This document shows, piece after piece, positions 1 through 10,842 of a stretch of DNA of 64,000 bases (position 1 is the stretch's first letter; the number at the start of each line of letters is the position of its first letter). The DNA is from Mesaphorura yosii. Taxonomy: Eukaryota; Arthropoda; Collembola; Poduromorpha; Tullbergiidae. The position numbers and the translations under genes are program-made. The stretch is taken from the NCBI GenBank assembly GCA_009869945.1, contig WIXG01000231.1:1-64000 (forward strand). Direction: 5' to 3'. Below the pieces are notes generated by a model, which saw only the letters and a list, made by a program, of their open reading frames with translations, made no database searches and was not told the origin of the DNA.

Positions 1-152
1 AAATGAACATTGACTCTCTTAATGCTTCTTGTAATACTCTTTTGTTTATGTCTGTCATTTTGGGTCAATAAAAGGAGACCAACTCGACAGAGTTGGCACT
101 CTGTTCTAAAATTCTACTCACTGCTGAAACTTCCATTAAATTCCGATTCTGA

Positions 153-1930
153 TAGCCGGGTTCAGAAATAGAAAACGTTGCACCAAAAAGAACACGAGGC
201 ATACGATTAAATTGGGTAAAAGTGGACGTCTTCGCATCCGTGAGTGTGGCACTGGCTTCGGTTAAAAATGAAGGCAGTTGGTGGAAACGAAAGAACACTG
301 AAATTACTGACGGGGTGAAGTAATACTACGACTGCAGGGCATTCAGATTGTGCAAGTGTAAATTCATGCTGCATTTTGTGAACGACTCGCAATCAGTGAA
401 ATTCTAAAAGACGGGGGTGCACAATCACGAAGTGACTGAAAACAGGAAAAATGGAATTTCGACTGAAACAAAGAAGATGATAAATGAGCTGGTACGGACA
501 GGAGTGAAAAAGTTGAAGATCATTTTGCGCAATATTGCAGACAAAGGCGGAGAAGGGCCAACAATTCAGCAACTCAATAATTTTTTGGCGACACTGAGAA
601 AGAAATCCCAAGCCAAACCAATCGTTTCAATCGGACAACTAAAGAAAATTTGTGGAGAAAACCCACAGCCGCAGAAGAGCACGAGCCATACATTATAAGT
701 TTTGAATGCAACCCAGACGACGAAGATTCTTTATCAGCACCAACAGGTAAGTTTAGACAAACTCATTTGTCATTATAAATTGTTCTAATATCTGGTCGTT
801 GCTCTGTACTTTAGACTGCTGACCTTCTCAAATCTTGAGAACGTTCACGTGGATGGTACGTACAAACTATTGTAGCATGGCTTCCCGGTATTGGTTATCG
901 GTTCATCTGACAAAGATTAGAAGTTTCATCCAATCCGCCTCTCAGTTACATCGAGTGAAACTACAGATGACTACAAGTTTGTGTTCATAACCCGGCAAAG
1001 CAAACGAGCTGAATCTCGACCGGGAACTCAGATAGCGGATTGTAGCGACGCAATTTCCAATGCGTCATTGCAAGTGTTTGGAATAGAGACCACACGTGTT
1101 CATTGCTGAGCTCATGTTGTTCGAAACATTGACAAAAAATTGATGCTCGTGCGAGAAGTAAGTAGAGCCCACGTACGTGCCGACATAATATTGCAACTGA
1201 GCAAGTACCAGGAAGAATTTGATGTGGCCAAAACTTTATAGATAAAGAAATCGTCTGAGATAGACACTGCGGAAGCTTTCGTCCGTTACTTTACTGCAGA
1301 GTACCTGGAAAAGTATGACGACTGGTTCGAAGGAAGGTCCGTCGACTCACTCAGCATAAATAATTGTTTGGAGCGCACTAACAACATTAAGAACGAAGCA
1401 ACACTTCGAAACCGGTTCCCGATGAACCAATTCATAGACGCTGCACTGGATCTCGTTAAATAATGGTCGACTGAACGTGAATTATAAACAGTTTGCGTCA
1501 GCACCAACACTCACCACGAAGTTAATGACTGAAGGTTACTCCTGGTTCAAGTCTATTAAAGGGAACGATCAGATCATAAATTGTACTTCCTTGCTTCCGG
1601 AGGTCAGAGAATTGTGAAAACTGAAATCACAATTTTATGCCAAATGCAGAAGAGGAGTTGGCGTACATTTAACATGTTCACCAAATATCAATCAGCGCTT
1701 TGGTTTGTGTCGATTCCTAACCAGGACTGACAAAATGGTTCCTGCACTTGCCCAGTCTTTCTAAAAAAAACTACACGTGTAAGCACAATTTGGGAGTTGC
1801 GATATTCAATAAATGACTGCGCATTCCTGATGAGGCGAAGGCAATTCCTCTTGGCCAGAAACTTAAACGCGGGCGCCCGACAATCGCGAAGGAAGCACTT
1901 TTGGTTCAATAGTAACGAATTTTTATCATG
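153..1930 (+). pseudogene. decayed MULE-type transposase (FLYWCH-like + transposase + SWIM)
   Basis: Fragments of one transposase can be read on the plus strand through several frames. Around 200-430 the frame resembles a FLYWCH-type N-terminal zinc finger and ends in GVHNHE; the usual FY is interrupted by a stop (KF*KTG). The open frame 417-698 follows with the typical GISTETKKMINELV and QLNNFLATLRKK stretches. At 830-1460, DGTYK, an AHVVRNI-like segment, and YFTAEYLEKYDDWFEG then NNCLERTNN match the transposase core and following helices of arthropod MULE-like elements. At about 1740-1800 a SWIM finger CTCP...YTCKH is split by a frameshift in a run of A residues, followed by AKAIPLGQK and KRGRPT. 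Several stops and frameshifts make it inactive. The family call rests on remembered family patterns, not a search. Element ends and terminal repeats were not found. Confidence 0.75.
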
Positions 1931-2106
1931 TGACATTTTTTAGACAAAGTGTAATTTTTCGGTCATTGTTAAATTCTGAGAGATCTCATTAATTTTTTCT
2001 GAGAAATAAAGTTTCTTCGGTTAAATAAATGATTTTTGAAAACAACAATTATTACAGGGAGTAAAATAATAAGCGAAATAAAACCAGTGCAAAACACGAG
2101 TTATGT
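1931..2106. other. intergenic, AT-rich
   Basis: Short AT-rich spacer between the transposon remnant and the end of protease gene A. A minus-strand ATTAAA overlaps the stop codon of gene A and may act as its weak poly(A) signal, but it sits unusually close. Nothing else is recognised. Confidence 0.4.
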
Positions 2107-3558
2107 TTAATATGCACAATGCCGGCCGTCATGTTCCGTATGCAACTTAATCCAGTCTAAGAACTCTGCAAAAAATTAAATGTTTTCATCAAAATGAATC
2201 AAATTTGTACAAAAATATATAGGTTCCTCGTCCTCACCTTGAACACGAGTGTACACTCCAGTGCCCTTTGGTCGTCCGTAGCAGGCAGTCCACGAGTCAA
2301 TTCCAACTTGAATCTTTTGCCCATCCACCGTCACAAGAAGTGGACCGCCAGCATCTCCTGGACAATCCCACGCTTCGCCGTACGCGTGCTCTTTGCTGTT
2401 GATGGCCAATTCCATTTGTGAACACATCATTGTGTCTGGCATCTCTTGCCATTGGTCACTATAGTTCATTGCTTTGCAATCTTCTTTGGTGAGAACGGTG
2501 GAATTAAGTTCAGTTCTTTTCTCTGGTATGATGAAGCCATCTGTACCGCAGTGAAGAAAAATGAATTCTTAGTGATTTATCAAACTACAAAGCAGATAAA
2601 GCATCTGTTACTTGCCATCTTGATAAAATCTCCAAACAAGTGAAGTTGATTCCAGTCCATCGTACGAAGCTGATGCTTTTGGAAGGCAAACTGGGGATAC
2701 ACCGCCTTCATACCCAAAAGTCGGCACTGGACCTTCCAGTCTCAAGAGGGCAATGTTGAAATCTGTCGGAGCATGTGAGATTTCAATGGAAGTCAATCCA
2801 ATCAATCATAGGCAGTGAGGTGATGTACCTAGCACATTCGTTGTGTATTTTGGGTTAAGAATGACCCGTCGGACTCTCTTCCTAAACAACTGCGTCGTAT
2901 CTCCTCTAAAATCAGGCTCATCCTCATCGCTGAAAGGATTCTCGACAAAGTGCGCTCTGGGCCACGTTCCAATCAGGACCTCAACTTCGTCCTCTTTTGC
3001 GCCCTCGACACAAGTCGCTGCGGTCAGCACGAATCTATCGTTTATGAGTGTGCCACCACAGTAAGCAAGGTTGGATCCAGGCGAGACCAGATTGGCTGAC
3101 CACGAATACTCGTTCAACGTCTCAACTCCTTCACTCTCCCATTGTTCAGTGTGATTTGTGGTTTCAGAGTATTGCCCGCATGCTACCAGTCAGGCAAAAT
3201 GAGATCTTGCTATTCAACGATAAAACAGAGTCCATAAATTGCATTACTTACTGCAGTCAATAGTGTTGTTCCGGCTCAGTGACAGCCACCAGCTCAGTGG
3301 GTTCCCTGGCACAGTCGTTTGTTCAATTTCATCGCTGGGTCCATCACTCAGCGATACATTCACAGCCAACTCTGCTCGAACATGACGCCCAAACACGAGT
3401 TCTCCGTGTTTCTAAAAAGAAAGACATGGTTTAAGTTGAGTCTGATGCTCTGTGTGCTGATTTACCGGTGGAAAAACTCGGAATCCGTGAATTCCTGAAG
3501 TGTTCCATAATAGCAATCCAAGTAAAGCGTGAACACAAACTGAAATAGACCAATGCAT
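2107..3558 (-). CDS. gene A: trypsin-family serine protease homologue, catalytic triad lost
   Basis: Six exons on the minus strand: 3558-3466, 3411-3252, 3182-2829, 2762-2616, 2540-2238, 2165-2107; 1116 nt, 371 residues. Residues 1 to about 25 are a signal peptide (hydrophobic HALLGLLLW). The trypsin fold is clear: CGGTLINDRFVLTAA at 126-140, IALLRL near 206, PVCLP, the GGPLL stretch, and GVYTRVQEFLDWI at the end. All three catalytic residues are replaced: His57 is Thr141 (LTAATC), Asp102 is Asn205 (DFNIALL) and Ser195 is Ala315 (CPGDAGGPL). The R/K-IVGG activation site is also absent (SEGVETLNEYSW). It should therefore be a secreted non-catalytic homologue that binds rather than cuts. Exon 2 may be a remnant of the CUB-to-protease linker, since the core CUB is missing. 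One intron (2615-2541) needs a GC-AG splice to stay in frame. It sits at the 3' end of the array. Confidence 0.88.
2541..2615 (-). other. GC-AG intron in gene A
   Basis: The donor reads ATG|GCAAGT on the minus strand, the strong consensus for GC donors. The nearby GT would break the frame, while the GC donor joins YQD to DGFIIPEK in frame and makes the total CDS divisible by three. The intron is 75 bp and its acceptor is GTACAG. Confidence 0.7.
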
Positions 3559-4017
3559 GTCTATTGTTAGCGTCTAAGTATATTTTAGCTGACTGGCCTC
3601 AAATTGACTGGAACATTAGAACACTATCGGCATTGATTATATACCGAGCCAGGCCATCGAGTTGTCATTATGAAACAGGCCATTAAAAGTGTTACGTAAA
3701 AATAGAAATTCGCGGTATTTAACATTCATGGCATGATTTACTGTGTCTGAAGTGTAGCCAGCAGCCAGTGACATATTCTATGGTTTTCTTCCAGCATATT
3801 GAGATAAGCAGTGCGGCATGATGGATATTTCCGCTTCCATTTCATTTTCGCATAAATTTTAGGTTACGTGAAAGCTATAAAGTCATTATTGATTTGCAAA
3901 ACGGCTGGTAGTTTATTCAGCAAAAGTGAAAGTCAATAAAATATTCAACAATCTACTCCGCCGTCTCTCTCATGTCCCTCATTAAAGGTTCTCCATTTAC
4001 AAATTATTGCACTGCAC
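3559..4017. other. intergenic between genes A and B
   Basis: Contains the gene A promoter candidate and, at 3912-3917, a minus-strand AATAAA about 100 bases beyond the gene B stop, the likely poly(A) signal of gene B. I see no coding exon here. Confidence 0.5.
3637..3643 (-). promoter_or_regulatory. TATA-box candidate of gene A
   Basis: The minus strand reads GGTATATAATC about 80 bases upstream of the ATG at 3558, the right region for a core promoter of a secreted protease gene. No initiator was fixed with confidence. Confidence 0.45.
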
Positions 4018-6164
4018 TTATGCTGAGCAATAGCTTCCATCAGCAGTCACGCGCAAAATCCATGGCATGAATTCTAAAAAGTAGACTTGTATCAGGGCAT
4101 GCTGCTGTAATTAATGACAAACCGAACTTGGCTGAGTTTTACCTGTCACTCGTGAATACACACCGGGTTTGTCTTTCCGAGCGCATCCTTGACCCCAGGA
4201 CACAATTCCAACCTGCGTGTACTTGAACACTCCGCGAAGTTGAACTTCTCTGTTATCATGGTACCACAAGTCAGAGTGACCCCACGCACCAGAGTATTCG
4301 TCTTGAGCTCCAATGAGAAGAGGACCACCTGAGTCTCTGTTTCACAAAATCGTTGAAAAATTATTCGAACTGCCAGCATGAACACAAATATTCGATACCC
4401 TTGGCATGCATCGTGTTCCGGCTTGTACGCGCACAGCATTCTTGGTGTCACTGCATTAGGATATGCTCGATTGCATTGCTCATTTGATATAACATCGACA
4501 TCTGTCTTCCGTAACACGTCCGAGAGTTCTTGACCTGCAAGGACAAACGACCGCGTTAACTGCAAATAAGCAAAGTGAAATGTCATGTGGACTGTGGTAC
4601 CATTTTCGTGTGTCAAGCCCCATCCCACTACAGTTGCTGACCTCCCAATATAAGAATCCGTGGTATTTGGGTTTGGTAGACACACCGGCACAATACTTCC
4701 AGTGAAGGCGATGGGCTCTCTCAATTTGATCAGGGCGATATCGTTGTCTAATCTTGAGGTGTAGCTCCGATGTGAGATTATGTACTCAATTTTTCTTCTT
4801 ATTGTTGGCGTCGCCGTCTCATTTTCTAGTTTAATGTTGTGCTCATTAATTATGATCTCTGTATTAAGAGGTGTCCGCCCCGTTGCACAATGCGCCGCGG
4901 TCATGATGTATCTGGAATTAATTATACTCGCCCCACAGAAAGGAAAACTTCTACCAGTACGAACAAGGCTTGCCATCCAAGGAAATTCGCCTATTTGAGT
5001 TTCTTGGCCATTGATGATTTTTGTCGCCAAAAGGGCCTGCCCACATGCTACAGTAGATTAATGTCACTCTGTAATAATACCTACGAAAGAGGCGACCTGA
5101 CAGGTGACGTGACATACCGCAATCAACTTCCGGTGCAACGGCAAGAGGCACAGTATTAATTCCATCCGTGTTGACAGATCCTGAGGAATGACAAGTTAAA
5201 AAAATGTGGGAAGGACGCTGCTAAAATGCTCTCTTACCATCGTCAACGCAAATAACTTGGCACCTGAATCCGACTGAATTGAAGAAGAGGCTCGTCCGGA
5301 AACTTACTTCAGCGCGTTCCTTTAGTATAACGTTCGATGGGCCTTGGTTGCCGCAATATCTATGGTAGGTGATTGTGACACAATTCGACGATATAATTGC
5401 ATTACTCGAGAAAAACGCACTAGACAATGACGCACCTGGTTACGTTTCCAGTAGCATCCTTGATTTCCATGTAATCCGAACACAGGATGTCACTGAGCCG
5501 AAAACTTGGGCAAGACATTGTCAGAGCACATCGAGAAAACTGTTTCAGAATCACGACGCACGCTCACTGGATGTCCACGTAACTTTTTCTAAGCTTCCGT
5601 AAATGTCAACTTACAAGAAATCTCCACCGGCATTCCACTCCATTTGGATAATTGCGATTTTGACTGTAGTATGGACTCTCGATAATCAGAGATTCGTTGA
5701 CCTCCAGCTGTTTGTAAGCTCCGCATGGCAGACCTGAGATCAACAATGTCAACTTTTGATTAGAAGTGCTTCGATCACTTACAGCTGTTATTATAATTGA
5801 GCTGACGCAAGTTACCGTGTTTTGGAACGTGTGACTTTAGCCTTTCGGCATGGCTTATCTGGAATACACATGAATGTGGATACAAAATCTCAGAAGCAAT
5901 CTCAGAAATTGGCAATTATTGGATGCGGCTAGTTGAAGATTCTATATTTGAATGAAGGATTGGCATGGCAAAAGTTCCGCCTTCAATTACAGAAAGTGCT
6001 CAAAGCCGAAAAGATATTAATTTGACATGACAAGTGGACAATTGAGATGGGATTGGATTTGGATCAAGAGTTACCTGAGGTTGTCGCTGAACTGTAAATG
6101 GAAGAAAGACCGAAACACAAATTATCGTAGTGCAAAGAGCTCGATTTTGGATGAACAAAGCCAT
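4018..6164 (-). CDS. gene B: secreted CUB-domain trypsin-like serine protease
   Basis: Ten exons: 6164-6075, 5858-5783, 5733-5615, 5539-5436, 5359-5238, 5180-5118, 5047-4601, 4534-4399, 4336-4143, 4073-4018; 1407 nt, 468 residues, in frame throughout. A signal peptide ([12 protein letters not shown]) covers about 1-27. A CUB domain runs from Cys59 to about 170, with [34 protein letters not shown] and GFRCQVIC. After a linker and the C-x-C-G joint comes the activation site ATK|IING (Lys201/Ile202) and the protease domain 202-468. His244 (TAAHC), Asp294 (NDIAL) and Ser388 (GDSGGP) are intact. The Asp in DACQGDSGG gives an Arg/Lys-specific pocket, so it should be an active trypsin-like enzyme. 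An insert of about 30 residues lies between GGPLL and VGIVSWG. Likely extracellular; the substrate is unknown. Confidence 0.92.
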
Positions 6165-6715
6165 TACGAAGATGATAATTCCAAAAGACTGCAGACTGGA
6201 TTCGCAAAATTCGCAATTCGCCGGAAAGGATACGAATTTCGCACTAAACAACTGTTTGTGTTTTGCAAAATCTGCATTGCGGTCTCCGTGTTCCAGTTCT
6301 ATCGGCCTCACGATTCTAACCTATTCGCGATTACGTTTCCATTTCATGCAATTATGATTATAGGAATGGATTTAGATTTAGTTCAGCTTTCTCTGTGAGT
6401 TGATTCATGCAATATTGAATGGACGCAGAACACAATATGATTAATAATTTGTTATGATAATGGCCGGCATGAAGTCTGCTCCATCATATTAACACATAAA
6501 TTGAATTCCCCTACATACGTCAGCACCCTTCAATGGACCGAGCAACTTTTTAAACTCTACCCTCAATTATTTGAAATTTGCAAGTTTTCAGACGGCAATG
6601 AATGACAACGATTCTCGCCTGTATGAGCAGACTGCTTTATTATTGCATTTCGTTGCAGGAGAACATTTTAAAAGATAGGCTTAATAAAATAATAAAGAGC
6701 GAATGCCGCCAGCTT
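6165..6715. other. intergenic between genes B and C
   Basis: Contains the upstream region of gene B and, at 6636-6641, a minus-strand AATAAA about 75 bases past the gene C stop, its likely poly(A) signal. A second AATAAA overlaps the stop codon itself. No exon-like segment is seen. Confidence 0.45.
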
Positions 6716-9700
6716 TTATTCTTCACACCAAATTCCATCCACCGTATGCAAGCGTATCCAGTAAAGGAATGCTGAAATTATCAAGACACATATATCCTCC
6801 AGTGTATAGAACAAAAGTAAAGAAAATGAAATGACACACACTGACTTACCTGTCACTCTGGAAAATATTCCCGGGTTTCTTGGGTTGCCACAACCAAATC
6901 CCCATGAAGTTACTCCGACTTGGGTGAATCTGTTCTGTTCAAGGGTTACGAGTGGGCCGCCAGAATCTCCCTAAAACCGAAGAAGTTAACTTTACTCCCC
7001 ACACGCGTCAAGCTACGAAGCAAGTATTCTTCATTCTCACGGAGCAAGTGTCCCGTCCGCCCTCGGGGTACCCAGCACACATCATGTTATCTGTAACTTG
7101 CATTGGCTCGGATTTGCTTGAACTGTGATAGTCGTTACAGACCGTATTGCTAAACACTTGGAGCAGCACTTCGAATAGTTTTGGTGATTTCCTTCCGTTC
7201 TCCATCAGGGTGCCCCATCCACTTCCAATCACTTCAGAACCAACGTAAGTGTTATTCATGTCAGTTGGCAGGCACACTGGCGTCGTGGTGAACTTGGTTA
7301 TGTCGACTGGTCTACCCAATTGAAGTAACGCCAAGTCTCCATAAAATGTGGACTACAAACGTAAAAATTATGAAACAGTGCATGTAAGCCCATGACTCGC
7401 GAAGTGTCGAATGTAAACTAACCTCTAAATAATATGGATATGGAATCATTTCAATGACATGCCGAAAAATTGTCCGTGTTTCAGTTTTGTCGAGGAAGTC
7501 GTGCTCATTTAACACGACCAGGAAATCATCGAGGCCTTCACCATCAAGACAATGAGCTGCCGTTAGTACCTGCCAATAATATTTCACTATTGTAAAGCCA
7601 AATCCAAAAACATAAGGATTTGCATTCACAAGTATGCTGAACTTGCATATCTGTCATTAATTAAACTTGCACCACAGAACGGAAGAACTTTTCCCTTGTG
7701 CACTAGAGCAGCCATCCAGGGATACCGCCCAATGGACCTGTCGACGAAAAGAATCGTTAAAGACAGCCCCAGTGAGTAGTTGCGACCTTGTCTCACGTCT
7801 CCTGTCCGCCAACAATGCGGTTTACTCTCTGCGTAACATTATTTCGTACAACAGGAAGAGGTATTGGCGTGGTTGTCCTCGGAGTGGGCTTCACCAGCGT
7901 AACATTATTTGGAATTCCACATTCTGTAAACGCCAATTAATAGAATGCAAGATATTGCATAAAACAAACATGTTGCGAAGATGAAAAGGTAATGGTGTTG
8001 CTTACTGCAGTTCGGAATTGTTCTTGGTTTGGGAGTCGTGTCCTCAATAGTTCCGTTAGTTTGAGGGTGAACAGTGACGACTGTCTCATTATTCAGTCCG
8101 GTGCTTGTCGTGAAGTCCACTAAGTGAACGAAGGTTAATGAGAAGCAGGTCCCGCAAAAATGCCAAATACATAATGGGAAGCATTTTACCTGGATAATGA
8201 ATGCATCGTACATAACACTCGAATTCTGGCCGTTTCGCTACGCTCTGATAACGGTAAGTCACATCCAGAATACCGCTAATTGGGATAAATTCACGCTTGG
8301 GAGCCGGACTATGTTTCGAGTCACAGTAGCTGTGAGAAGTGAAGAATCATATTAATTTCCTGTTCTAAGCTAGGCTAGACAGATGAACAATCAGATAGCA
8401 GAATTAACAAAGACGACTAATAATGCAAAGACTACTTGGGAGATGGTGCTGGCCTGAAAAGATCGAAACTCATTCCGCGTAAAAGTAGAAAACACAAGGC
8501 GATAAACTTGTGGAAACTCAGGCCGGATCCTCTAAAACCACCACAGCGTGTTCATGTTTTAAACTTTGAACATGATCATTTCGAGCTCTGCGCAGCTTTT
8601 GAGACAAAAATAGAGTTACGACGGGTCAAATGAGCCCCACGGAAATCTAAGTTTCGGAAGATTGCGAAATATCCCAAACATGGACAAGTTTGATTGGCTG
8701 AATTGCTGAAAGTATGAGCACCTCCTGGCTGGAACTTACTGGTGAATAAAACTTTCTCCTGAGTCGGAAATTTGCAGGTAGTTCATTCGGCAGTCTGAGT
8801 TTCTCGTTCTGACAACAAACTTCAGGCATTGGATGCTTGGCGTGCAATATCTGCTTCCCTGAATCGAACAGTCCAAAAGGAATGCGAGTTAATAATTAAT
8901 TGTAAGCTGATATCGCAGAACGCAAAATCGTGCCCTTGATATTTCCTACTTTAAAATCCAAACTTCAAGTGCATTCAAATTCAAAGGCAAAAGTTGCTCA
9001 GATATTTGCGGATGAATACGTTTGTTAGCAAAGTAATTCCATTCGGTGGCTGCATAATAATAATAAATATTCAGATTTCAAAGCAAAAACGAAGCGAACG
9101 CGATTTCGCGATACAGAAGTAAGGTAAGTAAATACAAGGGAATGGAAATTTATTGCGTAGAAGAAGCGGAGAAAGGAGGTGAGAGACGAGGCATTATTGT
9201 CTTACAGTAAATTAAAGGAAAACAATAATATGCAAATTTGTTAAGACAACGTGGAATAAATAAAGAGAAGTAGTGAGACTATGAGAAAGAGTCTGCTCAA
9301 AGCAGTCTCACAATTTGAATTTTGTTTCGACAGACAAGATGTATTCCACGGTGAAAAGATATCTTATTCGAACTTCATTTGCATTAAAAGAAAATTCGGT
9401 CATGAAATGCACTGACTAGAAATATTGGCTGGTGAAAGTTCGACCAATCTAAGAACTCAACTCAAATGCGCAGAAATCAGCAGTGCACTCCAGAATTTGC
9501 TTTTGAAATCAAATATTTTGCATACCGAACCCATTTTAGACGGGCACGTCGTGATTTAATGAACTTACCACAAATCCCCAGTTGCACCTTTGAGTTGCCC
9601 GATTCCCAAACATTTTCTCACTCAAGATGTAACCATCGAATGGATTCATGAAGTGAATACCGCATTTGTTGGCTGCGCAAAAGGCAAGGCAAAATACGCA

Positions 9701-10089
9701 GTTGAATTTTATGGCTTTCTTCTTAAACCTAAGCAATGTGCACGGTCCGCACCTCTGTGGTACCGGTATCCCCCGATATTGTATACTTTAGAGGTTGAAT
9801 TATAGGGATCATTGGCCAAGATGTGCGTCTTGTTGAGAGTTGGGTGGTTGACAATTATTGACACCACAGGCGGAACGCGGTAGACAAATGGATTTGCTGG
9901 ATTGAACGCGGACTGTGCCGTGACAATAAAAACGAACTCATGCGGTGTCCATAATCACACAGAATACAGACCCATGATGTCGAACGGATTATATCTTACC
10001 TCATATTTGGATTGCTGAAGCAAAAATCCAGTGACGTGTAAGAGAATTACGAACAGAAACAGCTCCAGACGCACTCTCCAAAGTGCCAT
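6716..10089 (-). CDS. gene C: secreted CUB-domain trypsin-like serine protease
   Basis: Twelve exons: 10089-10000, 9912-9753, 9672-9569, 8858-8740, 8329-8190, 8119-8006, 7923-7797, 7737-7647, 7569-7423, 7352-7041, 6970-6850, 6771-6716; 1581 nt, 526 residues, in frame. Start chosen at the ATG with a CAAAATGG context that opens a signal peptide ([12 protein letters not shown]); the frame is open upstream. A CUB domain from Cys87 to about 200 shows [34 protein letters not shown] and FECYVRC. A Thr/Pro-rich linker leads to VNR|IVGG (Arg278/Ile279). The triad His321, Asp370 and Ser471 is intact, and DTCSGDSGGP has the trypsin-type Asp. The longest intron (9568-8859, about 710 bp) holds nothing recognisable. 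Intron 7646-7570 has a GC donor. Should be an active secreted Arg/Lys-specific protease. Confidence 0.92.
7570..7646 (-). other. GC-AG intron in gene C
   Basis: The exon ends in NDRY and the next begins VLTAAHC, the expected uninterrupted motif around the catalytic His. The donor is TAT|GCAAGT; no GT donor gives the correct phase. The acceptor is TTGGCAG and the intron is 77 bp. Confidence 0.75.
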
Positions 10090-10842
10090 TTTGACTGCAC
10101 GAAATGCTTGTGACTTTCGAGTTAGCTCTTGAATTAATCGTGATCTACAACTAATTGCCACCCTTAAGAATTGAATCCAAAGGGCATTGTTGGCAAGGCC
10201 CAATGAACAAATCTTCAGCCGCTGGCCAGTACGAATTCCATGCACTTAATTCAATTTCCATATGTTTGTGCGCTGGTCGTTTATTATTTGGTTTCAGACA
10301 AAAATTGTCCAGTTGCGGCATAAATTAACGCGTGGATGTTTACCATCGAATTAGTGGCCATTACTATTCATAAACTTGATCAGGACAGGCATAAATTCGC
10401 CCTTATTGGCTTGTCCAGCTATGTTGCCAAATTCAGGTAATTGAATGAGACGTGCTGAGTTGGATAAACATGAATAATGTTTATGTAATTACGTAATTTG
10501 ATTTTGTTTATTAGATCACACACTGTGACATTAGTATTCATGCATTCTGTGCTACACAACTGTACGATCGGTCAATGCTTGCGCTATACTGGATGCACCT
10601 TATCCACATTGCAAATTTGAAGCTTTGATTGGAAAATTTTCAAAGGCACGATACAATTTCCAAAAAGTTAGTCACCATGAAAAGCTTGTATTCTAAAATG
10701 GGTCTTCTTACAATATGTACTGTTTGAAATTCCAAGACCGAATTTGTACAAAATACTCTCCCTCCGTTGCATTCAATAACTTAAAATATTATGTGCGCAT
10801 CAACTGTCAAGTATCCAAATGTGGATACTAAACCACCGAAGA
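10090..10842. other. intergenic between genes C and D
   Basis: The upstream region of gene C and the downstream region of gene D. No AATAAA is visible on the minus strand close to the gene D stop; the first candidate is near 10510. No coding exon is recognised. Confidence 0.4.
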
